Assembly (NCBI GenBank): GCA_013397435.1
Contig: VZRG01000861.1
Location: forward strand, 67,691-131,690
DNA from: Erythrocercus mccallii
Taxonomy: Eukaryota; Chordata; Aves; Passeriformes; Dicruridae
Length of the DNA: 64,000 nt
Reading direction: 5' to 3'
Both the position numbers and the translations under genes were made by a program. This document shows, piece after piece, positions 1 to 13,112 of the stretch; within the stretch, counting starts at the first letter, position 1; each line of letters starts with the position of its first letter. Below the pieces are notes generated by a model, which worked only from the letters and a program-made list of their open reading frames with translations, was not told where the DNA came from and did no database searches.

Positions 1-590
1 GTGAGCACTGCCCGCGGTGCGGCCCTGCCCGGGCCCGCTGAGGGGCGGCCACCGCGCCCGGCTCCGAGAGGAGCCCGCGCACCGCGGGGCGGCGGCGCCG
101 CCTGCCGGCACCGCCCGGCNNNNNNNNNNNNNNNNNNNNNNNNNNNNNNNNNNNNNNNNNNNNNNNNNNNNNNNNNNNNNNNNNNNNNNNNNNNNNNNNN
201 NNNNNNNNNNNNNNNNNNNNNNNNNNNNNNNNNNNNNNNNNNNNNNNNNNNNNNNNNNNNNNNNNNNNNNNNNNNNNNNNNNNNNNNNNNNNNNNNNNNN
301 NNNNNNNNNNNNNNNNNNNNNNNNNNNNNNNNNNNNNNNNNNNNNNNNNNNNNNNNNNNNNNNNNNNNNNNNNNNNNNNNNNNNNNNNNNNNNNNNNNNN
401 NNNNNNNNNNNNNNNNNNNNNNNNNNNNNNNNNNNNNNNNNNNNNNNNNNNNNNNNNNNNNNNNNNNNNNNNNNNNNNNNNNNNNNNNNNNNNNCACTGC
501 CCCGCTCCCGTCACTGCCCCGCACCGCCCGGCACTGCCCCGCTCCGGCTCTGCCCCGCTCCCTGCGATGCCCTCCGGCGGTGGCGCTGCC
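1..590. repeat. GC-rich, CpG-rich tract with degenerate tandem repeat around an assembly gap
   Basis: Bases 1-119 and 495-590 are strongly GC-rich and rich in CpG, unlike the AT-rich DNA that follows. To the right of the gap, units of about 17-20 nt starting CACTGCCCCGC or CTCTGCCCCGC repeat imperfectly from 495 to about 567. To the left, similar CCGCCCGGC wording appears next to the gap, so the gap probably hides more of the array. It lies inside an RGS6 intron. It could be a minisatellite or an intronic CpG island; nothing shows a transcription start. Confidence 0.6.
120..494. other. Assembly gap (N run)
   Basis: There are 375 undetermined bases flanked on both sides by GC-rich repetitive sequence, a usual cause of sequencing drop-out in bird genomes. 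Confidence 0.99.
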
Positions 591-3500
591 TCGGAACTGC
601 TCGAGAAACGCTCATTATTTAGGGAACACGGGGCTTTGGGGTGGCTCGGTGTTTACTGCGTATATGAGCTCTCCTCACTGCCTGAACTTCTGCTTTCCTG
701 ATGAAAACTGGGGAAAGAAAAACTGGCAACAAGATTCAACCATTAGGAGTCATGTAGGATACAAACACTTTCTGCAGGTAAAACTTCTTTCCAGAGATCT
801 CCATGTTCAACATACGCTCACAGTCAATAAGGCCCAGGGCGCCTGCATGCGTGCATGGCCAGCTCCACAGTGCATTCCCACAAAGTGTCATGTGTTTCTC
901 ACTGAGGTTTATAAACAGGTGTGCAGCCTCCTTTCCCTTCGGGTAAAATTCCCATGTCCCATATTCCCACTTTGCTGTTTCTCTTTCCAGCTGACACTCT
1001 TTGAACTTGGGGGAAAAAAATTCAATCCACCAGCTAAATGAACATCTCAGCAATCTCAAGATGTCTCAGAAGGTTCCTAGGTCATAAAAAATGTATAATA
1101 ACTCTCTGATGTCCTTTCTTTTCTTATCCTTTCTTATTTGGTTTGTTTTAAATTTGGCATTTTGTCTGCTATATTTTGGGTACTTCAAAAATACCTGAGT
1201 CAAAACAAATTGTAGATGAAAAATAACAACAGAGAGAAGAAAGAAAACAGAGCAAGGAAAAGAGTTAAAATAAAAACAGAGAGAAATATACCCAACTGAC
1301 TGGCTTTCCTGCTGCCAGTAAATAAATAAGTTACAGGGCTCAGCCAAGCCCAGGAGACTGGTGGGCATGATCCTGCAAGTTTATCAGAACACAGAAACAC
1401 AGCTGGAAGGTGATCCAGGAGGTCGTGGAGTCTAGTGTGCTGCTATCTCTGGCAGCTCCTCACCCAAGATCCCCACTGGGACCAATTTTTCTCAGCCAGG
1501 AAGAGATGGAAATATCCCACCACGATCAGCCTTGTGATTTGGGACTCATACCATAAGGTGTAAGAGCAGAATTTGGTCCCCTTGCTGTATTACCGAATTA
1601 CATTCATTTCAAGGCATTCTCAAGCACACACTTCAGAAAATCTTTTCTAGTGCTACCATGAATTTCTGGGTTTACCAGCAGTCAATTTCTCAGTTCTGCC
1701 TTAAGTTCAACACAGTGGCCTATAAGTCTCCAGCCAGTGTTAATCCTAGGATTAATCCCAGGATACTCCCAAATCCTACTGATACTCCCAAGAGATAACA
1801 CATGCTCGATGCAAAAGTTCTGAGATCTCTGGGTAGTTATTGGGAAGACAGTCCTGAAAAGATTAACTGTGAATGTTACTTTTCTAGCAAGGTGCTAAAT
1901 GCTGTGCTCTCAGAAAGTTTCTTACACTTTCCCAGGGTGGGATGTGTCTCACTTAACTGTAGTTGTCTGCCATGCAGACACTGTCATTTGAATCAGTCTC
2001 TCCAGGTTTATGATAACAGGAGACGGGCGCTTTACAGTGTAATTTAGGTGCCTTTAGTTTTGTTTCCACTTAAAGCTGAAACAAATCCTTCTCAGGTGAT
2101 TCACTGACTCCAGCTTCTCTTCTCTCTCTCTAAAGGGAGACTGGGTAAGAAGAAAGCAGGTGCTTCTGAGTTGTCGGCGTAGGTGAGGCAGATCCCAGCT
2201 TTGCTATTGAGTGTAACTTAGATTTTGCTTGCATGTGTAAGCATCCAGCAGTTGCTTTCCTTTATGCTACATACTCCTAGTGAGAATTAAGGAGCTTTCT
2301 CTGCCTCACCTGAACCCTTTTTCTCTCTAGCATGACTGCTAACAATCCACTCTATTCCAGTTTTCTTCATTAATATTTCTGCCTTTGCATCCTGTTATTT
2401 AAAGCTTTATGCAGGCTTGCTAACGTATCCAATCAAAATGTGAGATCATATTACCACATTGGCCAATACCATTGTAATGATACCATAAGAATGACAGCAA
2501 AGTTCCCATACTAAGAATGATGCCAATGTCTTCCACAAAGGATGCAGGATTTAACCTGTCTATGCTAGCCCACTGATTTGCCACCTCCTTTCACTACAGC
2601 TCAAAATCAAAGAGAATATGCATCAGGAGGAGCAGCTCTGACTGACCAAGGAAGGTACAAGTTTGCCTTCTCATAATCAAACTTCCTCCATTTGTTTGAG
2701 TAGGATGAACATGGGGGACAGACACTAGTCATAAAACCTGCTGGATTTCATTAGCACAACCCCAGATTTATTTCAGAACATTCATTTGAAGAGTATTTTA
2801 ATACAGTATATTAATTTTGCACTTAATCACTACAATTTAATTGCAAATGAGTGCCACTGTACATAACTGCAGTAAGCATATGCAAGTTCAGTACGTGTTC
2901 AGCAATGGAATTTCAAGCTCATTTATGTAATTAGTAACACTCCCTTGTTTTCTTACAGGTTGTCTTTCAGGTTTTTCAAAACAATAAAGTGCATTGAATT
3001 TTCACTGTTTTGCTGCTGGCATGCTTTCTGTACTTCTCCTTGGACAAGGAAACCTGATAAATAGGATGGTAAGTTCCAATGTCATTAAAAATCACTTCCT
3101 GGGGAATTCCTCTTTCAGACCTTGCAGGCTAGCAGACTGCACTACAGTGACAATTGTTCACGAGCTTTAGTAGTATTTGATTTTCTAAGTGAAAAAGAAT
3201 GAAAAAAACACAGAATAAAATGGCTGTGGAATCAGGTTCTTATCTGGTGTAAAAGGAGAACATCAAGCCTGCTCACTACCAGCAAAGGCCAAAGCCAGAG
3301 ACTGTGTGATCTCTGATAGCAGATTTCCTCAGCCCAAGAGCAGGCACAGTTCTGCAGTGAACCTGCAAGCTTCTCTGGCCTTCCCTGCAAATGCTCACTC
3401 AGCCTTCTGGAACATGACTGACCCAAAAAACCCCCACAAGGGGGGTTTTACCCATCCATGGGTAAAATGAGTTCCTTTACCCATCCATGCTGAGACACAA

Positions 3501-4136
3501 CCACAGCACTGCAAAAAAGCCTCTGTAGTGTTATTCAGACTAAAAAAAGTGGGGCTTACTGGCTCTCAGCCTGATGTAGGATCATGTGGGTATCTACATA
3601 ATTTTTCATAATAAAAATTTTGACTTCTTCACAACTTGAGAAGTCAAGTACTCAGAATCCCTATGCAGAGAGTCCTGTTAAGGTGAGACAAGCTGTTGGA
3701 TAGTCAGCACATGCCAAAATTAAAAGTAGTTATTGCAAACCTGACTTGGTGACTGCCAATACTGCAACAGTTCCTAGCCACATGATGACCATACTGTTTT
3801 CCTCACACAGGCGCTGCCGCAAAGACACATGTAAGTCCTATATATTGTTAGGGAGCTCAGGAGTGATGTGCTGCATCTCATCACATCATACAAGTCTGCA
3901 TGAACCTTGCATGAAGAAGACACCTGACAACGCTGGCTCTGCTAAATATTGTTTCTGGGATTACTTATGTAGGTCTAGTACAGGCATCTGCAGCAGTGCT
4001 ATGGGCCAAATCCTGCCTCTCATCTTTATTCAAATGGCTGTTTTTAGCAGTTCAGGACACACCAAACATTGCATTTCACCTATGCAAGAGAGTAGGATCA
4101 GTCCTGTTCATTTAGTCAAGTCAGAAAAGGTTTCAC

Positions 4137-4262
4137 CTGAGGTTTTCTGAGCTGAATTCTGATTCCAGGAAACGAAGGAACTGGTCTCGTCCTACTGGGT
4201 CCTTCAGCACCTCATCCATGGAGAAACCCCATCTTTTCACACGCTGCTGACTAGGTTCCTTG
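4137..4262 (-). CDS. RGS6: RGS6 coding exon: GGL-RGS linker and start of the RGS domain
   Basis: This 126-nt exon completes a Ser codon and encodes KEPSQQRVKRWGFSMDEVLK, then DPVGRDQFLRFLESEFSSEN, then L and two bases of Arg. The acceptor ends CTCTCTAAACAG and the donor reads GTGAAACC. It covers the first helices of the RGS box, including the SSEN loop whose Asn contacts the Galpha switch regions and supports GAP activity (family knowledge). The next exon would begin FWLAV; I looked for it across 1-4136 and did not find it, so the RGS domain is completed left of the window. Confidence 0.96.
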
Positions 4263-4401
4263 CTGTTTAGAGAGACAATGGGAAAAACAGATGGAATGTG
4301 CATCTCTGCCTGCTGTCCAAGCAGCTGCTGCTGTTTCTGCTAAGTGAAGGGAGGAAGATTATTAGATGAGATGTTGGGTTTTTTTCTCAAGATTTTTCAG
4401 A

Positions 4402-4508
4402 AATACAAGATAGCAAATAACATAAAAAACCGATAAAGATCAGGGTCATCATTATTTGCTAATAATACAAGTTAGAAAATAACATAAACTTATAAAGACC
4501 AAGGCAAC
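4402..4508. repeat. Diverged tandem duplication (about 48 bp units)
   Basis: Segments 4402-4450 and 4464-4508 share AATACAAG, TAACATAAA, ATAAAGA and closing TCATC/GCAAC-like wording in the same order with several substitutions. The period is about 62 bp. It looks like an old local duplication. Confidence 0.6.
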
Positions 4509-6885
4509 TGGAGGACTTTAAATCATTACATCATTTGAATCATTAAAGGACACTATTTGGGTGCTACATACATGGTGAAACAAGAGAGAATGTGAATGAT
4601 ATGATTTTCAGAGCAATTTCTGGTAGGTTTCATTTGAAGAATAGCATACTATGCCTAAATGATTATTCATTATGCACTTCTTGCATGTCTCTTCAAATGT
4701 ACCCTAGGATTTCTTATGCATCAAGGCAGAAATTTCCCAGCAATGTTCTCTGGGTCACTGGTGAGCTCCAGAGCATTTCCTTGTGTCCCACACAGTGCTG
4801 CCTGGTCACTTGGCTTCAAATTTTCAGATCCACATTTGCATTAGAAAAGCAGTTCCACTAAGAAGCCGTGGAGACAAAGTATCTAAAATGATTGCTGGTT
4901 TGTGGTATTTTTTAGTGCCTCTGATTTTTGCATGCCTAAGTCTCAGAGGACTAAAAAGCATCTTCCTCCTACTCTCCATGATCAGACTTTTATTTTGTGT
5001 CTCAGCTGGGATGCTGAGATGCAGAGGCACCCAAAATCACTACCAACCTTTCTCCTTAATTATTTCTTAACACAGCCCAGCTTACATAAGCTGTTGTTTG
5101 AATTGCCAGACATGTTGCAGAGATGCCTATGGGGAGAGGTGGTGCCTGGGAATCACGAGGATCCTATGAGACAGCCTGCATCAGAGCGTAATCTGGGCTC
5201 ACAAAGTGTTTGAAAGTTTCTGGTGTGATGGCGCCATACTATGAGACAACCATTAAAACCCAGCTCAGCTGCTCACATTCGTGACAGCAGAGCCATTGTT
5301 AACAGTACATATCCATTAAACTATGTGTCTCGTCATGTCCACAGCGATTCCTAATCATGGAGCCTTAGGGGACAGTGGCGATCTGTGCAGAAGACAAATA
5401 AGCCAAAGGGGTAAATAAAATGCCTGCTTTCATTTTCTCTTGGTGTAAAGGCTAAGCAAAATTGATAGGCATGTCCTCACTTAAGGAGCAGCACACTCAG
5501 GATGGCTCCTCCTGCTCTCCCTCAGGAGCCAGCAGTGCTGCAGACAAGGGTGCAGATCCAGCCTACTTGTTACATGAACCAGTCTGGACATTGGGACACG
5601 AGAGCCATGCTTCTGCACAGCCATGCACAATCTAAGCTTGAGGAATTTCCTGCTGAATCCAGAGATCTGTACCTGCTCTTCATGCAGCTACACAATGTTC
5701 TAGCACACACACAAAAAAAAGGCCAAAGTGCTGTCTAAAATGGAATGTTTTCTGTGGCATTTTCTGAGTCCTGATTGCCATGAAGGATGAACTGTAGTGG
5801 CACGGGGCTGCCCATACTCAGCAGCCAGCCTTGCCACTAGCAGTGAGAGGCTCTTTGTTTTCCTGTGCAAGAGCTCTGCTCTCCTAACTGAGGAAACAGC
5901 TTTGTAGGCAACACAAGGGGATCTTGGGGATCATTTAATTATTCATGCAAGTTGCAACTAGATGCAGATGCAGTTAGTTTTTTTACAATAGAGAATAAAA
6001 TGGAAATACAGAGCTGTTTGTTCTTCCATCTCCCCACACTACAGCTCTCTCTTTTTCATCCATAGGAAAATCACCTTCCTTAACTCTGAAATCAGAGCAG
6101 AAGCCAAGCATTTATTTTAAATTCCTATAAGGCTGTGACATCAGGTTAATTGTATTCTTCGGGGACATGGACATCTTTTCTGGGATTTGTAGCTATGTCA
6201 ACAGATGCAGAAATAATGGATGCTTGGATTACCTTGTGGGTGAGGGTTTCTGCAGAGCAGTGTTTTGGAAGGGCTGTATCTGGTACTAGCCCTACTAGGG
6301 AGGATGAAGAAAAAGTGAGAAACTAGCTAAAAAAGAAATAACAAATACTTAAATTATGCGAAGAGGGGCAGAGGTTAGAAAAACAATGAATTTCTGTGAC
6401 TACCAGAGAAGCAGGTGTAAACAACTTTCACATCCCAGACTACGTGGTTTTTAAGTGGGGCAAAATCTTGTCCTTTTCCTGGAACACTGATTCCCTATGA
6501 ATCAGTTTTCTTAGGCCAATAGCATGTCTAAATTATTATTCAAGAACACATGGGATTAGATTTGGCATTCTCTTATCAAAGATTTGCTAAAGTGAACTCC
6601 AAGTTCAGATTTGGTGCCAAATGGCAACTAAACACTGGAGAAGCTGCTGAGCCCTTGCAGTTGTTGGCCACAGGATGTGACTGAGTAGTGAAGGTAATGT
6701 GGGGCATGGTAATTCCATTCAAATTTGCTGTGGGAGCTGTTAGGCACAGTGGCAGGCAGGACAATTCTAGCCCCTTTAGGAGGATTGTGGATAGCTTGTG
6801 AAGGCAAGAGACACAGACACAGGCCAGACTTCCTTTGTGCCAGCATCACATGGGCAAAACATGATCTCTGTTGCAGTGTTCTGCT

Positions 6886-6957
6886 TGGGGTTTTTGTGTT
6901 TTTTTGGTTTGGTTTTTTGTTTGGGGTTTTTTGGGATCTTTTTGTTTGTTTTTTTAG
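6886..6957. repeat. T/G-rich low-complexity tract
   Basis: Runs of T are broken by GG or GGGG (GTTTTTTTGG, GGTTTTTTGG and similar). It is simple low-complexity DNA in an intron, with no coding content. Confidence 0.85.
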
Positions 6958-7600
6958 GGAAAAAAGGTGCAAGGTGTTGAATAGCCTACAAACATTCCTC
7001 CCTGTTTTCATCTATTTGACATCGTAACAGAGACAAGACAGCTTGTTCATCAGCAGGTGAGGCCCAAACTCACTCTATCAATCTATTACAATTCTGACCT
7101 GCCAAGTCCCACACATCACATGGGAGCTACATTCTTCTGGCTCCTGTGCCAAACTCACACTGCACACTGACACATGGTCACTATTCTATAACTCATCCCA
7201 TTTTGCCAGCAGCATCTTTCATGGGATTCCATGACAGAAGCAGAGCTGCAGCATTGCAGCTGGGGAAGAGCAGGCTCCCACGGGTCAAATGAGATGTGTG
7301 GAACAAGTTTGTCTTAGCAGTATCCTATAGCTTTAGGCTCCTAGACCTGAGTCTGTGCAGGTGCTTGACAGGTATGAGAACATCCATTACCTGACTTACA
7401 GAGACCATCAAGCCATATGGAAGGGGAAAAGCTGTCTTTCCACTGAATAATTCCCAGACACTGGGATAAACTTTAGCTACATTCTTGAATCTTGTAGTAC
7501 AGACATAGAACTTCCTTTCCAAACAGGGCAGTGTGAAGAGCATACAAACAAAATGGCAAGATAACTCTCACATTAGTTAAAACTACTAATTATTTTTTAC

Positions 7601-7711
7601 CTCATTTCAATGTCCCACAATGCTGCATCATCACTTATCCAGGGATTGGAAGGCTCAGCAGGAGTTATAAAGGGGTCATATTCCACATACTGCTCTGTGT
7701 AGGCGATTAAA
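7601..7711 (-). CDS. RGS6: RGS6 coding exon: rest of the GGL domain
   Basis: This 111-nt exon completes the Ser codon and encodes LIAYTEQYVEYDPFITPAEP, SNPWISDDAALWDIEM and two bases of the next Ser codon. The acceptor is a long T tract ending ACCTGCCAG and the donor GTAAAAAA. It contains the NPW motif of G-gamma and GGL domains (SNPWISDD), whose Trp sits in the Gbeta interface. The TPAEPSNPWISDD and LWDIEM readings fit RGS6, against PPDPSNPWLSDD and FWELEA for RGS7. Confidence 0.96.
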
Positions 7712-10700
7712 CTGGCAGGTAAAAAAAAAAAGGGGAAAAAAAATAAAGTAAGGGTTTGAATGCTCAGTCACATGTCAGAGAAGTATAGCCTTTCTTTTTA
7801 TCCTGCTGGGTTTTGTTTTTCTTTTTGGTTTTTGTTTCTGTGTGTGCTTCTTTTTATTTATAGGGATTAGTCAGTTTCTCAGCAACCACAGGGAACCCTT
7901 TTCCCAGGGATGATGCATGCAAGGATTTCTCTGCAAACACCCACCAGCTCACTGCAGTATTGTCCTTAACAGCATTATCCTCAAGCTTGTCTCTGTTGAG
8001 ATGCCCCCAAAAAACCTGATGAGGCAATAACTGGATTGCAAAGTGTCATCCTGTTCATTGGCTGCATGTTACTATTGCCTCTCATCCTTTTCATTTTTTC
8101 AAACTTTTACACTCACAAAAATTTATGCACTATGAGAAACTCACCTAAACAGTGTCATGGGCTGCATCTAAGAATATGGTTAAGTCTTTGGAAGATCATA
8201 ATCCTAAGCATCAAAGCTTTGCCTATAGATTTAGCTATGTTGGTGTAGTATTTAGTATAACGGCACTACAGTAAAATACTTCAACAGTAATAATTAACTT
8301 CAACTATAGTAAATTATATGCATGTTGGAAAAACACCTGGCCTTTACACTGGCTTGCTTCATGGTGAGTGAGTTAAAGCATATAGCCTCTAATCCTCACT
8401 AGGATGAGATTCAAAGAGCTTTCTGGGAAAAGGACTGTGTCTGCTTGCATAAATGATTCAAGAATTCCACTGGGGTTGGGGATAGGGGCGCATTTTTACA
8501 GAAGAAAGACAGCAAATATGAAATAAATCAAAATAGATTTTTTCTAGTCTATATTGGAAATACTCTAAGGCACTTTATTTTTTTGCCCAAGTCTGCCAAG
8601 TAATTAACTAAGTTAATTATACTGAACAACCAATGTACCTGCATTGTGATTGTCCATGCTAAACTTTACCTCTGGCCCTTCACATCTCAAAAAGGCAGGC
8701 AAATGAAAAAAACCTGTGAAACAAAGGGTCATAAAAGGCTGACCTGCTCTATAGTAATTATTTCTTTTTGTTTGTCCTAGCTCTTATCATGAGGCATTAA
8801 AATCATACACTTTTGTAACCACAGTAGGTTCCCATTGCCCCTTAGGGCACTCGGGGCTGTCTCATCTCATTTCATTAATTACATTTCATGACTGCTGTGG
8901 GTCAAGGGTTGGAGGAGGGAGCAGTGTCCAATTTCACAGAGCAGCAGCAGTCCCTTAGACATCAATGAAAGAAAGGGTTGGTTAAAAAAGAAAAGAAAGC
9001 CAAAAAGGATCAATCAGGAGATATCTGCTGTGAAACCTGAATTGCTCTTAATAAAATAATAAGAAGGCATCAGAGGTGCTAGTACAAGTACTGGCAAAAA
9101 GGAAAGGGGGAGAAAACCTAAAATGAAATGAGGGGAATTTCTAAGCACATTTTGCTGATTCAGTATAATGGCAGCAGCAGAATCATTGCCTCATTGTCTA
9201 AAGGAAGCTACAGGCGGGGGACTCCTAAGGAAAAGTATTCTTGTCAAAATGCAAACCTGGGCTTTTGGGCAATAAATTGAATAGCTGGTAGAAGAGGTGG
9301 TGGGAACAGTTTGACTGAAGGGTGCAGAGCTTGCCTTGAGAACCCAACAGTCTCAATCAAGGGGGCCTGCTGAGCCTTCACAGAACTTTGATGAGAAGCT
9401 GAAAGGATAGCACAGATTTTCATCTAGGGAACTGAGACTGCTTCTGGTAGGAAGATGCTCATTCTTCCCCAGCCATTTCAGTGATGCTGTGGCTAAGGAA
9501 ATTGTACTAACACTGCACAATGCAGTCAGGGAAAGCAATAGGTAGAATATATTGATAGTTTTGCTCAACAGTTCTCAAAGCTCAGTAGCGAAAATTGACA
9601 GTACACAGGCCCCAAGTAGGGAAAAAGGATGTGGAAGAAAGACAGTTTCCAAGGTGAGTGGAGCAGCTGAGGGATACCTGTTCCCACAGTTGGTACAGAT
9701 CTACTCCTGGAAGCAGAACAGGGAGGAAAGCGAAGAAAATCTTTAGTAGCAAACATTTATCTCACAGAAACTGGAGATAACCTTTGGAGAGCCTTCCTCT
9801 TCTGACAGACAAGGGCTATCCCAAGAATAGTATGAATTAATGTAAAATAAATACAATTGATCTATTACTATTGAAACAATTTATATCTTATTCCTATAAG
9901 TCATTTGCCCTAGTGATTCCTGACTTATTTGCTCCTCGTTACTTCCCTCATCCTCTCTGAAAGGGCCTTTGTGCTATACTGAAAAATTGGCAGATGGTGC
10001 CACTGTCAGGCTTGACTGTCGAAGGAAGTGTGCCAGGAAGTCATCTTCTGTACCCTGATCTGCCACACTGTCACCTAAACTGTCCCAAAAGCAGGGTCCA
10101 GCTTGAAAATTGACTTGATAATAGTAGCATCTCCTTATACAGCAATTTTTTTTCCTAGTGCTTATAAACAGTCTTTTAATGGGGCTTTCAAGGCTGTGCA
10201 AGGATTTCTTTCAGGTAATTGTGCAAGTCAGGCACCCATGTTCATTCCTCCTTACCAGTCCCCACGCCTGCAAAGCCACTTGATCCGTCAGCTACTCTAC
10301 TCCCCTCCTACCTGCTCTGCAATGCTCCGTGTCCAGGCAGCACACTTCCCACCACTCTCCACACCAAGTCCTGGGACTTTCAATAAATATTGCCAATATT
10401 CAAATCAATATTCAAAATCATCACGTGACCAAACACCTCCTCGCAAAATATAAAGATCACAACCGTGATTTTCATTTTTTATTATTATTAGTAACTATTT
10501 AGAAAGACAAGGTTCTTCACCCAGAGGGGGTTTGGGCACTGGAACAGCCTCCCCAGGGAAGCAGTCGTGGCACTAGTCCTGCCAGAGTTCAAGAAGTATT
10601 TGGTCAATTCTCTCAGGCACATGGTGTGATCCTTGGGGCTCTCCTGTACAGGGCCAGGGGTTGGACTTGATCCTGGTGGGTCCCCTCCAACTCAGCTTAT

Positions 10701-12035
10701 TCTGTGATTCTGTTCTTATTTGACTGTTCTCATTTTATTTGCTTTTCTCTTGGTTATTATTTTGCACAGGTATTGATAGCAACATTTTCTTCTCCAACTT
10801 GAGAGCAATTAAAAAAGAAAAAAATAAAGCCTTTTCAAATCAGGAAAATTATTGCTGTCTCAGTATATTAAGGTCATTGTAAATAAATTCAGTACAATGA
10901 CTTTTTTTTTGTTAAAGTACAAGTATATGCTCTTAATTAAAAAGATCCAAAAGCCCAAAACATAAATATAAATGTGCTCATTTCAATCATACCATTATTG
11001 CATGCAGGATTTCAGGCAGCCTCTGAATATTTTCCTCTTTAATTGGATACATTTTCATTTTAATTGCTAAACTTCATGACCCAATAGGAACTTACATTGA
11101 GCCTCTCACCATTTAATTTACCAAGTTTAGTATATGCATGCTAACTACAGGTGCAGGCACTGCAAAGCACATTTCATGGCGTAATCCTGTTTTACTTTGC
11201 TTAAATAAAAATTCCTCTATTATTTCCCTAGAAGGAGCCAACACTTATCCTATCCTTCATGTTCAACACCATTTTGCTTTGAAAGTGATGTCACTGAAGA
11301 GCATGGTTATCTCTACCTTCATCTCAGTGACTACCCCACAAATGTGCCTAACTTACAAGTACCTAAGTAAATGAGCTGTCATACTCAATTGAATTTGAGC
11401 TTGTTCTTCACCTATTCATACTCTTCTACCAAAACTAAATATTCTGCAAGTCAAATTGTGCCTTGATTTGCCTCTTAGAAATCCACTCCTTAAAACACCG
11501 CCTTGAATAGTCCAGGTACAAGCCCAGTACTTCTCTAAGGGTTTCATATACATGTAAGTGAGAGCAGGAACTGGTCCCCAGTATGAACACCATGTGCAGC
11601 AAATGCAAACACAGCTCCTTCCCCAGAGCAGTGCCAGACTAACAAGAGATGAGCACTGAAAGTTCAGCCAAAATGGAAAAAAAGGGAATTTTCAAACTGA
11701 GACGGGAATGGCCTTTCTGAAAGTAAACCCTAGGGTAGTGTAGGGGCTTGAAGGGAAACAAGTCCCACAAGGGTTTTTTCTCTTGTGAATGCTTCTTTTC
11801 TTTTGCGGTATTACAGGTCCTCATTTTCCACCCATTTTCACTCAGTGGCAGAAGAGTGAGTACAGAAGTGTCACCAGCCAGACAGCAGACAGGGAGCACA
11901 GCTGGTCAAGGAGGGGAAAGGATTGATGCACAGAAAAGGGGTCAAGCCTCTACACTTTGCTGCCTGCTTTGTTTCTAAAAATGCCAAACTGGAGATGAGA
12001 AAAGAATGGGAAATCATCAAAATGGGGACACTCAC
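7712..12035 (-). other. RGS6 intron (4.3 kb) splitting the GGL domain
   Basis: The intron has an A-rich run next to the 7711 acceptor (the polypyrimidine tract on the minus strand) and a CR1 fragment at about 10503-10715. The remainder is unique AT-rich DNA. No additional exon is recognised. Confidence 0.85.
10503..10715 (+). mobile_element. CR1 LINE 3' fragment
   Basis: The wording is typical of the CR1 3' end in sense orientation: GGTTCTTCACCCAGAGGG, CACTGGAACAGCCTCCCCAG, GGTTGGACTTGATCC, then TATTCTGTGATTCTGTTC, the decayed form of the CR1 terminal 8-mer repeat. It is 5'-truncated, as CR1 copies usually are, and antisense to RGS6. Confidence 0.85.
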
Positions 12036-12097
12036 CTTTCTGCCACTTTGGACATCTTTAAACAATGTCTCTCTATCTGCATGTTCAGAAAAGTTAT
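12036..12097 (-). CDS. RGS6: RGS6 coding exon: GGL domain, first helix
   Basis: This 62-nt exon encodes ITFLNMQIERHCLKMSKVAE and two bases of a Ser codon. The acceptor is TCTCTCCTCAG and the donor a consensus GTGAGTGT. This is the N-terminal helix of the G-gamma-like domain, which takes the place of a G-gamma subunit and holds Gbeta5. The exon's 62 nt are not a multiple of three, so skipping it shifts the frame; from family knowledge, GGL-less RGS6 splice forms do exist in mammals. Confidence 0.95.
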
Positions 12098-13112
12098 CTG
12101 AGGAGAGAGATGACAAGGACATTAACAATCTGTGAGTTCTGCAGCATGCATTGACAATACCCCAACACACTATTGATTTCTCTTTCCAAACAGCTTGAAA
12201 GTAACTCAGAAGGAAATGGGACCCTTCCCTAGGTATCAGAAGCTTATTAACTGCTTCCAGTAGGAGGCTCCATTGTCAAAGCTAAAGCCCAAGGGGAAGC
12301 TTCAGAAGACATAATTGAAAGTAGAAAAGACATATACTTGGGGCCAAGGTTCCTAGACTACTCAGGGTACAATATGATCTCCTTTTTACAAACACACTCT
12401 GCTCTCCTATTTCTCTTACTGACCGGCATCACAAGACCAGTAACATTTTACAACAGACTTTCATTCTGCTATGAACCAATTCTTCAGCCTATGATAAAAA
12501 TGCTCAGGAAATGTAGCATCCAGGTTTAGTTCAGAAGACCACCCAAAAACTGGTTGCCTAAGAAACTTGTTTAAAGCTGCCTTTAGTAAAATGCTGATCT
12601 TGTGATTTCTGTTTGTCTTTCAGTGAGGGCTGCTGGTTGCAGCAAAGAAATTTTGAGGGAGAGCTCTTTTGTGCCAGGGGAAGGATGTGTGAGTTGGCTG
12701 GTGATTCCTTGGCATGATTGTCCAAATAACTTCTTCCTAGTTCCCTAAAAGCTCTGACTCTACAGTCTAACAGTCACACACTGAACGACGCCTTTCCTCA
12801 CCACTCATCCCCAGCCTGCCCAGCTACACTGGCCTTTGTCACTGCCCACTTTTCAGACATCCTCAATGAACTCAAATTACTGTCTTATTGTCTGGTCCAC
12901 AAACAATGACAGTAGATTCAAAGGTTAGCGTTAATCATAATACGTATCGCTGTACAACTGCACTGCTCAATGAATACTCACTAATACTTTACATAAGTGA
13001 GGATCAAGGACAGGTGAAACATACAGTGGGTTTTGCTGATACCTATTTAACGTTCTATGCTTTTTTTCTGGTAGCAGTTCTCAGAAGAATTGTCATACAG
13101 CCACCTACTTAC
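12098..13112 (-). other. RGS6 intron (1.0 kb)
   Basis: Unique sequence between the linker exon and the first GGL exon; I see nothing further in it. Confidence 0.85.

Larger units (their letters stand above)
1..4136 (-). other. RGS6 intron (partial), downstream of the exon at 4137-4262
   Basis: This is non-coding sequence following the last exon seen. Its far end (1-590) is very GC-rich and interrupted by an assembly gap. The remainder is AT-rich unique sequence with no exon matching the rest of the RGS domain. The phrase around 4000-4050 resembles old amniote interspersed repeats but is too decayed to name. Confidence 0.8.
4263..7600 (-). other. RGS6 intron (3.3 kb)
   Basis: This is unique AT-rich sequence. 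It contains a diverged direct duplication at 4402-4508 and a T/G-rich low-complexity tract at about 6886-6957. I see no further exon or recognisable mobile element. Confidence 0.85.

Noticed and set aside
1..1041. A 346-codon plus-strand open frame at the left edge.
   Set aside because: About a third of it is the N gap and the rest is GC-rich repeat reading into intron; there is no protein signature.
1..4136. A possible next RGS-domain exon (FWLAV...).
   Set aside because: I scanned the minus strand for the conserved WQEFLAPGAPSAINLDS coding pattern and did not find it, so it is outside the window or, less likely, in the gap.
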